Source: Hirundichthys speculiger
Taxonomy: Eukaryota; Chordata; Actinopteri; Beloniformes; Exocoetidae
Direction of reading: 5' to 3'
Length of the DNA stretch: 64,000 nucleotides
NCBI GenBank assembly: GCA_018398805.1
Contig: JAGFBZ010000341.1
Span: forward strand, 42,501-106,500
This document shows, piece by piece, positions 1 through 12,500 of the stretch; positions within the stretch are counted from its first letter, which is position 1, and every line of letters begins with the position of its first letter. The position numbers were made by a program, and so were the translations under genes. Below the pieces are notes generated by a model, which was not told where the DNA came from, searched no databases, and was given only the letters and a program-made list of their open reading frames with translations.

Positions 1-586
1 GTGGAGCTGGTGGGTCTTTGTCAGACCCATCATCTTCTTTTTAAATTTGTTGGCTGATGTTTTAAAGTCCGTTTTCCATGTGATGCCAACTTCTTGTGAT
101 TTGGGACTGAGGAGTAGCACGGTTCTCAGGTGATTTATTCTCACCTGGAGATTCAGCGAGGTCAGAAGCAGAAGTCCAGTTGGGACGCTCCGGCCACTAG
201 GTGGAGCTACGATGCTGGATCAATTGATGTTTATTCCATCTTGCACGTCTTGTGGAGAAATATTTACTCGTCATGGTACCTTTGAGGGATTTATAGTTAT
301 TTATGTGTTTTTTTTTTTTTGTCTAAAATGTAAGACTACATGTGATGAGCCTAAACTAACAGATGGGTCGGTCGGCCATTTTGAAAGAAATATAAATGCC
401 ATATTTTTGCAAAGTCTCTTAAATGAAAGCTGAAAGTCGACGCTTTGATCGCGTCTTGAGTACTTTGTTTTAAATCCACTGTGTTGGTGTATAAAAGTAC
501 AGTTGTTTAGAAAAAAATAATAAATCAAATACTCTGTTAGAGAGCGATACTGAACTTCATAAGTTACCAGGACGTGTTATTTCTCC
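1..586. other. Downstream flank of chitinase A, no gene seen
   Basis: No convincing exon or mobile element was recognised in this stretch. It holds a T-run near 307-320 and A/T-rich sequence near 510-530. A possible polyadenylation signal for gene A on the minus strand (AATAAA) lies at about 230-235, some 350 bp past the stop, which is far enough to be doubtful. Confidence 0.4.
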
Positions 587-3500
587 TTACAGGTGGAACG
601 AACCCAGCAGAGCTGCTGCACAGACGAAGGCCCCGGGCCCGGGCCCGGCAGCTGTGGCCCCGCCGCTGGGTTCTGGTCCCGCGCCGTGACATCTGGTCAC
701 GTACGTCCGCCTCTGCGCGCATCTGTAGAAGGTTCTGGGCTCCTCGGACCTCCCGTAAAGCCCGTCCGCTCTGCGTCCGCAGAAGCTGCTGACAGGAAGC
801 TCAGTGGTGATGTTGGGTCGGCAGAACCCGGCTGGGCCTGCTGTGGAGCTGCTGGATGTGCTGGTGGGAGGAGGAGGAGGAGAGGGGGCCGTGGGGGACG
901 CCGCTCCCTCTGGTATCCGGGCTGAGGAGGACATTTAAAGGGTCATGTTCTGGTTCTGTGGGGGTTTTTGGGCCTCCACTTCTGTCTGTGAGGCCTCGTA
1001 CCGACAGCCAGAGGAGACGGTGATGTCAGAGCGCCGGGCTCACCTTCACCGAGTCGGTGCTTCAGGTGGGAGATCAGCGGGTATTTGCCCTGCTCACAGA
1101 ACCGTCCAGAGAAGTCGTCCAGATCCAGAGTCCACACAGCAGCGCCGCCCAGCTGCCTGCTGCTCAGGTACGCCACCTGCAGGACATTAGAGCAGCCGTT
1201 CCCACACTTCAGAACACCAAGGCCCAAATCTCTGTGGCCCACCGAAACCTTTAAACACCACTTTGATCAACATGTCATATTAAGTTAAGATGATAGTAGA
1301 ATAACACTTACCTGGTTTGTTTTATTATTTCTAAATATTTTTAAATCATGTAATTAATATTTTACAGTAATTTAAAAACATATTTAAAAAAATCGAGGAA
1401 TTTAAACATATTTGTTTAATTTTGATGACCTCTCACTGCAGTACCTCGACGGCCCACCAGGGGGCCGCGGCCCACACTTTGGGAAACACTGACTCATTTT
1501 CACTGAGGGCCACATCAGCATCATGGTGGCCCTCGAAGGGCCAGATTGACACCATGAATGTAACAAAATGCAATGTAAATCAAAATAAATTAAACTACAC
1601 CTTGTTAAATAACAGTTACTGTATTTATTATGTATTCAAGTGTCAAATATTTAACTTATTATCATATTAAACTTAGGGTTTGTGGTTGTAAACCTGCTCT
1701 CGCACAGGTGATGGTCAGAAGCTGAAGCGGTTCTTTGTTTTTCTTGCAGGCTAAATTTAGCATACTTAGCTCCGTGTTTGCTGTCAAAACGTCGACGCAG
1801 GTTATGCTCTTTCACGACTGACACCGCCTTATAACACAAAAGACAGGCCTGCTGTTATTTCACCTTGAGGTACAAACTTGTATTCGTTTTCTCATCGTTC
1901 ATGAAACTGCCCTCTTTGCATCAAATTTTCTTTTCTTGGACATGTTGGGGTTAGTTTTTAGAGGTTTTTCTTAAGTTCGTCAGTTCTGAAAATCGTCTTG
2001 CGTTCTTGCTCATGGTTATATACTGTTATCGTTGTGGGTAATGACAAAATGCATTATGGGAGATGTAGTTTATTGTCAATATGCGCTTTACAGCGGCGTA
2101 AGCTTATTTGAAGTCTTAAAATGTCGGTTTAAAATTTAAGCCAATAATGCAGAAGCTCTCGAGGGCCACATAAAATGACGTGGCGGGCCACATTTGGCCC
2201 GCGGGCCTTGAGTTTGACACATGTGCATTAGAGGAAACACCGTCAAACTCCCGCTGCCTCAGAAACACCGACCAGTAAGATTCATTGATGGCTTGAAACA
2301 GGGGAGTCAACCGCCTCCACTGTGGTCTCATCTGTCCAATAGAAAATAGTTCCAGAAGTCTGCTGGTCTGCTCAGCTGCTACCATGTTAGACAGGTGAGC
2401 GTTGAGCCACGACTCTGTTTACCTGTTGATCTTTGTTCCAACCCTCACCTGTGGTCACAAACCGTAGGTAGTGACTGAAAGATTGAGATTATGGACGGAT
2501 GGATGGATGGATGGTTGGATGGATGGATGGATAAATGGATGGATGGATGGATAGTTAGGATGGATGGATGGATGGATGGATGGATGGATGGATGGATGGA
2601 TGGATGGATGGATGGATGGATGGATGGATGGATGGATGGATGGATGGATGGATGGATGGATGATGGATGGATGGATGGATGGCTGGATGATGGATGATGG
2701 ATGGATGTCTGGCTGGATGGCTGGATGGATGGCTGGATGGATGGCTGGCTGGCTGGCTGGATGGCTGGATGGATGGCTGGATCTGGCTGGATGGCCTGGC
2801 TGATGGCTGGCTGGCTGGACTGGGATGGATTGGCTGGCTGGCGGATGGATGGCTGGATGGATGGATGGCTGCTGGATGGTTTTGGATGGATGGATGGATG
2901 GCTGGATGGATGGCTGGATGGATGGATGCTGATGGATGGATGGATGTGGCTGGCTGGATGGATGGATGGTGGATGGATGGCTGGTTGGATGGATGGATGG
3001 ATGGATGGATGGATGGATGGATGGATGGATGGATGGATGGATGGATGGATGGATGGATGCGTGCCTTGGCATCGATGCTCCTCTGGTTCTGAAAACCGAC
3101 CCACTGGTTTCCTTTGAAAGCATAAGGAACCTTCTGACTGTCGATCCACTGAACTGTGGCTCCTTTCAGGAACGAACAAATCTGGAAACAGAAGAAGTTC
3201 ATGTTCAGATGACCCTGAACATTTTCACTGTTTGCTGTAAGTGTCATACAAATATTATTTAAACAGAAAGAGTCCCATTTCCCTTCAATTCAACCATCTG
3301 TTTTCTATCCCGCAGGTACACACACCCCTGTAGGGGCCCGCAGGTACATACACCCCTGTAGGGGCCTGCAGGTACATACACCCCTGTAGGGGCCTGCAGG
3401 TACCCCACCCCTGTAGGGGCCGCAGTACATACACCCCTGCAGGGCCTGCAGGTACACACCCCTGTAGGGGCCCACAGGTACATACACCCCTGTAGGGGCC

Positions 3501-6500
3501 TGCAGGTACACACACCCCTGTAGGGGCCCGCAGGTACATACACCCCTGTAGGGGGGGCCTGCAGGTACATACAACCCCTGTAGGGGCCCAGGTACATACA
3601 CCCCTGTAGGGGCCTGCAGGTACATAGGGGCCCACACACACCCCTGTAGGGGCCCGCAGGTACATACACCCCTGTAGGGGCCTGCAGGTACATACACCCC
3701 TGTATGGGCCCACAGGTACATACACCCTGTAGGGGCTGCAGGTACATACACCCTGTAGGGGCCTGCAGGTACACACACCCCTGTAGGGGCCCGCAGGTAC
3801 ATACACCCCTGTAGGGGCCTGCAGGTACATACACCCCTGTAGGGGCCTGCAGGTACACACACCCCTGTAGGGGCCCACAGGTACATACACCCCTGTAGGG
3901 GCCTGCAGGTACATACACCCCTGTAGGGGCCTGCAGGTACACACACCCCTGTAGGGGCCTGCAGGTACATACACCCCTGTAGGGGCCTGCAGGTACATAC
4001 ACCCCTGTAGGGGCCTGCAGGTACAAACACCCCTGTAGGGGCCTGCAGGTACATACACCCCTGTAGGGGCCTGCAGGTACACACACCCCTGTAGGGGCCC
4101 GCAGGTACATACAGCCCTGTAGGGGCCTGCCGGTACATACACCCCTGTAGGGGCCTGCAGGTACACACACCCCTGTAGGGGCCTGCAGGTACATGCACCC
4201 CTGTAGGGGCCTACAGGAGGTTGTTACCTCGTAGTAAGACAGGAGGCCGATCTGCTGGGTGTAGGGCCCCGGGGTGGCGGGGCCCCCGACCGGCGCCCCC
4301 ACCCCCGTCGCTGCAGTGGACAGGGTGAAGCAGGTGGCGTAGACGGGAAAACCCAGCAGCAACTTCCCCGGCGGGACTCCTCGCTGCACCCAGCGGCTCA
4401 TCACGTCCTCCTGCAGGAGAAGAAGAGCGTCTCAGACAGACGACCTCGTTAAACCCTCACTAAGATGGCCGCCGTGAAAGTAGCGCCAAGACCAACAGTT
4501 AGTACGCGCTCTTTTAATCCAGTGTTTTTTTCTGTGTAAAAACATAAGAAAACCCATCTAACTCTAACCCCATAAACAATATACTCCATTTAGTTCAGTT
4601 CTACATTTACAGAGACCCAGATCATCTGAGGAAATATTAATAAAAATAAGGAGAATTATTCAGTCTCTGAAAACAGAACAGGACAGAGAGAGTATGGAGG
4701 AGAGGAAGGATGGAGGAGAGGGAGGATGGAGGATAGAGAGAGTATGGAGGAGAGAGAGAGGATGGAGGAGAGAGAGGATGGAGGGCAGAGAGAGGATGGA
4801 GGAAGGAGAGAGGATGGAGGACAGAGAGAGTATGGAGGAGAGGAAGGATGGAGTATAGAGAGAGGATGGAGGACAGAGAGAGGATGGAGGGGAGATAGGA
4901 GAGGAGAGAGGAGGATGGAGGAGGAGGAGGAGGAGAGGATGGAGGAGGAGAGAGAGAGGATGGAGAGGAGAAGGAGAGATGGAGGATGGAGGAGAGGAGG
5001 ATGGAGAGAGAGAGGATGGATGAGAGGATGAGGATGAGGAGATGAGAGGAGGATGGAGGAGAGATGGAGGAGGAAGGAGAGGGAGGAGGATGGAGAGAGA
5101 TGGAGCGGATGGAGGAAGAGGAGAGGAGGAGGATGGAGAGAGATGGAGGAGAGGAGGAGGAGAGAGAGGAGGAGGAGGATGGACAGAGATGAGAGGATGA
5201 GATGGATCGATAGAGGATGGAGGATAGGATGGAGGAGGATGGAGAGAGGGCATGAGAGGATGGAGGAAGAGAGGATGGAGAGAGGAGGAGGATAGAGGAT
5301 GGAGGATAGATAGGAGGATGGAGAGAGAGAGGATGGAGGATAGAGAGAGGATGGAGGACTGGAGGACAGATGAGAGAGGATGGAGGACAGAGAGATGGAG
5401 GACAGAGAGGGAGGACCGAGAGGAGGGATGGAGGATGGAGAGAGGATGGAGGAAGGAGAGAGGATGGAAGATAGATAAAGGATGGAGGAGATAGGATTGG
5501 AGTATAGAGAGAGGATGGCGGAAGGAGAGAGGAGGATGGAGAGAGGACAGGAGGATCTGGAGGTAGGAGAGAGGGATGGAGGACAGGAGAGGATTGGGAG
5601 GAGAGGAGATGGAGGAGAGAGGGATGGATGGAGAGGAGGAGGACAGAGAGATGGAGAGAGAGTAGGAGGAGAGGAGAGAGGAGGATGGAGAGGGAGGGGA
5701 GAGATGGAGGACAGAGAGGGATGGAGAGACAGAGAGGATGGAGGATGAGAGGGATGGAGGACAGAGAGGATGGAGGACAGAGAGAGGATGGAGGACAGAG
5801 AGAGGAGATGGAGGACAGAGAGGATGGATGGAGGATAGAGAGAGGAGAGGAGACAGAGAGATGATGGAGGACAGAGAGAGGATGGAGGATGGAGGATGGA
5901 GGACAGAGAGAGGATGGAGGACAGAGAGGATGGTGGAGAGAGAGATTGAGGACAGAGAGGATGGAGGACAGAGAGAGGATGGAGGACAGAGAGGATGGAT
6001 GAGACAGAGAGGAGGAGAGAGACAGAGAGAGGATGGAGGGAGAGGAGGAGGATGGAGGGAGGAGATGAGAGAGAGGATGGAGAGAGAGGATGGAGGAGAG
6101 GAGAGGAGAGGATGGAGGAGAGGCAGAGAGAGGAGAGAGAGATGGAGAGGAGGAGAGGATGAGGAGGAGATGGAGGAGAGAGAGGATGGAGGAGAGAGGA
6201 GGATGGAGGGCAGAGAGAGGATGGAGGAAGAGAGGAAGGAGGAGGATAGGAGGAGAGGGAGGAGAGAGAGGATTGGGAGAGGAGAGGAGGAGGAGGAGAG
6301 GAGGAGGATGGAGATAGAGGGATGGAGGATGAGAGAGAGAGAGATGGAGGAGGATGGAGAGATGGAGGAGAGGGATGAGAGAGAGGATGGAGATAGATAA
6401 AGGATGGAGGATAGATAGATGATGGAGGATCGAGAGAGGATGGAGAGAAGAGAGGAGGACAGAGGAGGATGGAGGACAGAGAGAGGATGGAGGACAGAGA

Positions 6501-9500
6501 GGGATGGAGGATGAGAGGATGGACAGAGAGGATAGGAGATAGAGGAGAGATGGAGGATGAGAGAGGATGGAGGAGGAGGAGGACAGAGAGAGAGTATGGA
6601 GGATGGAGGACAGAGAGAGGATGGAGGAGAGAGAGAGGATGGAGCAGAGGGAGGATGGAGGAGAGATGATGGAGGATAGAGAGAGGATGGAGGATAGAGA
6701 GAGGATGGAGGACAGAGAGAGGACGGAGGACAGAGAGAGGATGGAGGATAGAGAGAGGATGGAGGATAGAGAGAGGATGGTGGATAGATAGGATGGAGTA
6801 TAGAGAGAGGATGGAGGACAGAGAGGATGGAGGAGAGAGAGAGGATGGAGGAGAGGAAGGATGGAGGAGAGGAAGGATGGAGGACAGAGAGGATGGAGGA
6901 CAGAGAGAGGATGAGGACAGAGAGGATGGAGGGACAGAGAGAGGATGAGGACAGAGAGGAGGATGGAGGACGAGAGGATGGAGGACAGAGAGATGGAGGC
7001 GAGATGAGACAGAGAGGATGAGGACAGAGAAGATGGAGGACAGAGAGAGGATGAGGACAGAGAGGATGGAGGACAGAGAGGATGGAGGACAGAGAGGATG
7101 GAGGATAGAGAGAGGATGGAGGACAGAGAGGATGAGGACAGAGAAGATGGAGGACGGAGAGGAGATAAACAGATTTGTTGTAAATATTATATATGACTAA
7201 ATACATTAATAGTAATTATCTGTTAGCTGGAGAACTAATAATTCCACGTATATTATTCTGACTGATTCACCGTTATCAAAGCACCGTTACCATGGAACCA
7301 GGTACCCTGGAACCAGGTACCAGTTTGGAACCAGGCACCAGTTTGGATTCAGCAGGCCGACACCACCTCCACCTTCAGAACTAAACTGAAAACCTTTCTG
7401 TCCAGTAAAGCCTTTAGTCTCAACTGGGTCAGGACCAGTAGTCACAGTTACAGGAGACCAGACCAAACATGTATGCTAACAGCATGTACCATGTTAGCGT
7501 TGTTTTCGCTGTACAGGGTAACAGCATGTACCATGTTAGCGTTGTTGTTTTCGCTGTACAGGGTAACAGCATGTACCATGTTAGCGTTGTTTTCGCTGTA
7601 CAGGGTAACAGCATGTACCATGTTAGCGTTGTTTTCGCTGTACAGGGTAACAGCATGTACCATGTTAGCGTTGTTGTTTTCGCTGTACAGGGTAACAGCA
7701 TGTACCATGTTAGCGTTGTTGTTTTCGCTGTACAGGGTAACAGCATGTACCATGTTAGCGTTGTTGTTTTCGCTGTACAGGGTAACAGCATGTACCATGT
7801 TAGCGTTGTTGTTTTCGCTGTACAGGGTAACAGCATGTACCATGTTAGCGTTGTTGTTTTCGCTGTACAGGGTAACAGCATGTACCATGTTAGCGTTGTT
7901 GTTTTCGCTGTACAGGGTAACAGCATGTACCATGTTAGCGTTGTTGTTTTCGCTGTACAGGGTAACAGCATGTACCATGTTAGCGTTGTTTTCGCTGTAC
8001 AGGGTAACAGCATGTACCATGTTAGCGTTGTTGTTTTCGCTGTACAGGGTAACAGCATGTACCATGTTAGCGTTGTTGTTTTCGCTGTACAGGGTAACAG
8101 CATGTACCATGTTAGCGTTGTTGTTTTCGCTGTACAGGGTAACAGCATGTACCATGTTAGCGTTGTTGTTTTCACCGTACAGGGGGCTGTGGTGGGCCGT
8201 CACCCCGTCTTCACCAGCAGGGAGGTGGAAGGTCTTCACACTGATGAAGTCCAGGTACCTGAACACACAAAGATGACGCTGAGGCGTGCAGCCACAGGTC
8301 TCAGCCTGCAGGACGACTCCGTCCTCCATCTTACTTTGACACCTCGTAGACGTCCAGTCCTGCATCACCAACACCCGGGTGTGCTGCCATGACGACGGAC
8401 AGCATCAGCCGCCCGCCGGTGCCTCCTCTGCTCTCAGCCTGGTAGGCTTCTGACAGCTCCTGTGAACGAACGGATCAGCGCTTCAGCCGGGCCTCCACCA
8501 TCACCCCTCTGAACAGGGGGACAGTTCTAGTGGACCACCGGGCCCCATGGAGGTCGGCTATCAGCCCTTTTTCAGGTTTCATGTATCAGGACATACTGGA
8601 AAACCTTCTGGTCCTTTCTGGTCTTGGAGCCACTCTGTGCAGCAGTACCACCTCTGACCACATGGGGGCTTATAGATCTGCTGTGTCGACCAAAGAAGGG
8701 TTAGGGAATCCTGGTCCTGGTCCAATCCTGGTCCTCTAGAGCCCCTATCCAGCAGGTTTTAGATGTTTCCCTGCTTTAGCACACCGTGATACAAGTAGCT
8801 GTGTCTTCAACACACTTCCGCAGACTTTGATGAGAACCTGATAACGACCATAAATCAGAATCAGGTGTGTTGAAGCTGGGAAACCTGTTGGATAGGCGTT
8901 CTCGAGGACCAGGACTGGGTCCATCCTGAGTTAGGGTTCAGCTCAGTGCTAATACCACTGGAGTTGCACTTGGTTGTGTCTTTGGGTCCAACACCTGAAA
9001 AATAATCTGGTCAGGGTTTGATATCTGCCGGGACCGAAAAACGATTCCAAGCAGGAATCGGTTCCTAACGTCCGGTTCTGGAATCGTTTAGAAGATTTTT
9101 GAATTTCGATTCCTTTTTTCGGTTCCTAAATGTCCGCGATGATTTTTCTGTTTTGTTTTGATTTACTGCACTAGTTTGTTGATGTTACTCAACTCCGCGC
9201 TAGTGTCGACGTCACGTCCGTCGCCACAACATGGATCCCAAGAGACGCCGCTCTCGAGTTTGGCTGCATTTCAGTCTGCGGGAAGTGTGTTACCGCCAAA
9301 GAGGGTGCACGACTAATATGGCAAAACACCTTCGCCTGCATGGCGTCACAAAAATAAACGAGTGTACCGTATTTAATTCACTGCGTTGCTCCCGTCGCTT
9401 CTTCGACTGCAGCAGAGTCCGTCTTCATCCAGAAACTCTTGCCTTCTCATCTACAGCGGTACCTCTACTTACGAACGTTTCTACATACGAAGTTTTTAGG

Positions 9501-12500
9501 TTACGAAACGCATCAACGGGAAAGTATTGCCTCTAGTTACGAAAGAAATTTCAGGATACGAAAGGACGGACGTAAACATACTTGTAGCTGCTCTGCCATT
9601 GGTTATCGGCTAGCATCTTCCTGGCATCCCATTGGCTAGGAGGGTTCCTTGTCTGTATGAGCGTAACCCAGCAACCCAGGTAAACGAACAATTTTTTTCT
9701 CCGCCAAGGAGGTTATGGTTTTTCCGGCATTTATCTGTCTGTTTCTGAAAGAGCAGATATGGTCATCTTCCTAAACTAAAAACTGCTGATTTCATTTTTT
9801 GTTGGGAAAAATGTATTTTGGAGGCCAACTGTAAGTTGTTTAACATTTAGGCTGTAAGTGAATTCTGTGTAAATGTGTCACAGTTAGATAAGTCGTGATC
9901 TGTTGAGCTACACATCAAAGAATCGGAATCAGAATCGTTAAAATCCAAACGATGCCCGACCCTAGCCGGGACTCTCGGTCAGTCATTCTGCAGCTCAAAG
10001 TCTGACGGCGGCAGGCTCGCCCGACTGCAACGGGTCGGTTCCCCGTGAGATGTCGGCTGACTGTCCGACAGGTGCTAATCGTCAATAATGACGTTGTTTC
10101 GTTGCCGTTTCTCTTCTTACCCTGGTCTACGGCCCGCGCCCAGGCCCGACTCATCCCTGAAGCCTGGACCGGTTCACCAGAGTTCTGCCTCACGGTGTCG
10201 GCGTCCTCAGCGCTGCCCCCCAGTGGCTGTGAACGGTTTGGTCACGGTTTGGACCGCTTCGGACCTACCTTACAGAGCAGGGTGAACGTCTGCGTGTCTT
10301 CAGGCGGCCTGCTGCCTGCTCCAGGATGACCCTGGTCCAGGTCCAGACCGTCGAACCCGTGAGTCCTCAGGACTCTGATGGTGGACTGGATGAACGCCCG
10401 CCGGCTCTCTGCAGCTGACATCATCGCGGAGAACCTGAGGAGATGATGAGATGTTGGGTTTGGGTCGTGAAATGCTTAACGTATGTCCACGAGTCACAAC
10501 GTAAATAACTACAGTCGTGGAAAAAATTATTAGACCCCCCTTGTTTTCTTCAGTTTCTTGTTCATTTTAATGCCTGGTACAACTAAAGGTACATTTGTTT
10601 GGACAAACATAACGATAACCACAAAGATGCTCATAAGAGTTTTATTTAAGAGCTGATATCTTACCATTTTCCATGGTTTTCTTGATTATAACCTAAATCA
10701 CTTAAGTTTTTACATCAATAGCTATGGCGTTGTACTGCCAAAAACACTGCTTTTATGCATTCAGTGTTTTCTTTTCTGTCTGTTTTAGTCACATGATGAC
10801 GTTTAGTGGTACCAGGTATTAAAATGAACAAGAAAGTGAAGAAAAAATGGTGGTCTAATAATTTTTTCCATGACTGTATACTATAACTATTTAATTTGAA
10901 CGATATATTCAAATTGAAGTTTGGTGAAACTGCTGAAGAAACGCTTCCTCCATCTTCTAAAATGAATCCAGCAGCTGTTTATTCCCACTGGATCGATAGT
11001 TTCTCCTCTCGTCCTGATTTGATATTTTTAAAACGTACTTTCTTTTAGCTAAAACCTAGGAGGTTTTTAAACCATCACCATTCCCTCCTTCCAAATATGG
11101 TCACGTATCTGCTAATTCCTTAAAGTGTCGTTGTTGATGTAGATAAGGCAGCTTTATTCTGGACAGGAGCCCAGATGTTTAACTGATCTTTGCGGCCCAA
11201 CAAGGTCCATCTGCATTGACCTCCTCCTTAAAATATATATAATATTTATAAAATTATTATAAAATAATATTTATCACTTTCTCTCTGTAGAACTCAGAAC
11301 GGTTTGGAAACAGTTTTAGAACCATTTTCCAAATTGACGTGCAGCAACAACGAGGGCTGGTCCGATACGCTTTTGTGCCGATCCGATTACGATCTTTGGG
11401 TCCTGATTCGATTTATATTGCGATTCTGATTGAACAAGTATTGGATTTCGATTTTTACCAAGTATTGCGATTTTTATATTTAAATTATTGTGATTTTACA
11501 CAGAACACTTGATAACATATCATAAGTAATATTTACAAAAAAAAATACACACATCAATGTGTGAGATTTATTTTCACAACTGTGCACCTAAACTAACCTG
11601 CGACATGTAGCTGGTCTTCACAAAATAGTTTACAAGATAAATTAAATTAAAAAAAAAAATTAAAAAGTAACTGAAATAGGTACTGATATCTTAAGAGTAC
11701 AAATATGGGCCTTTAAATAAATACTAAATAATAAATATAATAAATAATAAATGGCATGAGGGGGTATTCTTGATTTTCCGACGTTATTTATACCGACGTT
11801 ACTTGAACATAACATTCACTTCCGGTCATTTAAGGCTCAGAGGGAGCGAGACACTGCTGTGTTGACAGAAATATAAATGTTATCGGGGCTATTCGTGATG
11901 ATATCGGAGTTATCGGGATGACGTCATAATTCAGGGTACATACAGCAATCTTTGAGTCAAATTTACTACCATTTAATACCTTTTTTTCTACTACCTTCAG
12001 ATTTTTTTTACAACCACCACGACACCACGGGTCTGGTCTGCTCGTGCAGCTGCGGTGGTGCGTCGTTGGTATAACACTAGCGCTAGTGCTAGTGCTAGCT
12101 GTCGAGGTGATTGACTGTTGCTGCCCACGACCGCGCATTCCCCTCACGTGTTTCTCTGACTTCATGTGCGACCTTAGCACATTAGCCCCAATCCAATTAA
12201 TATTAATGATTTTGAGGCATACTTTACAGTATGCCTGCCGGTCGTCCCCGACGACAGGCCTTATCGTAGCTTAAAAGCTTTGATCCCGGAGCCAGGATTG
12301 CGAAAACTTACATTTCCCCATTTCTAAACTTTTTGCCAACCCGCTAGAATTGGAAGAAGAGATGCTGGTTCACTAGCACTGCTTTCCGTCTCCACTTGGA
12401 CTTAGCTAGGCAGGACGATTACAGATTTCTATCGAACAATGAATACAATGCATTGATATGACGTCAATATCAAGTTCATATCACACATTCGTTTTTGAAG

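Noticed and set aside
2445..3247. HPSIHPSI and MDGWMDGW ORFs
   Set aside because: Products of the (GGAT)n array; the only coding part is exon 9 of gene A at 3065-3181.
3259..4404. 381-aa and overlapping ORFs with [12 protein letters not shown] repeats
   Set aside because: A 28-bp repeat without stops yields open frames in every phase. Only the last part (4228-4410) is a true chitinase exon.
4660..7206. 848-aa Ser/Leu/Pro-rich minus-strand ORF
   Set aside because: It is the complement of a GA-rich minisatellite; absence of stops follows from composition, and no domain or splice context supports it.
7469..8392. Plus-strand 307-aa [18 protein letters not shown]
   Set aside because: Antisense to the 45-bp repeat; only the minus strand is continuous with a chitinase exon.
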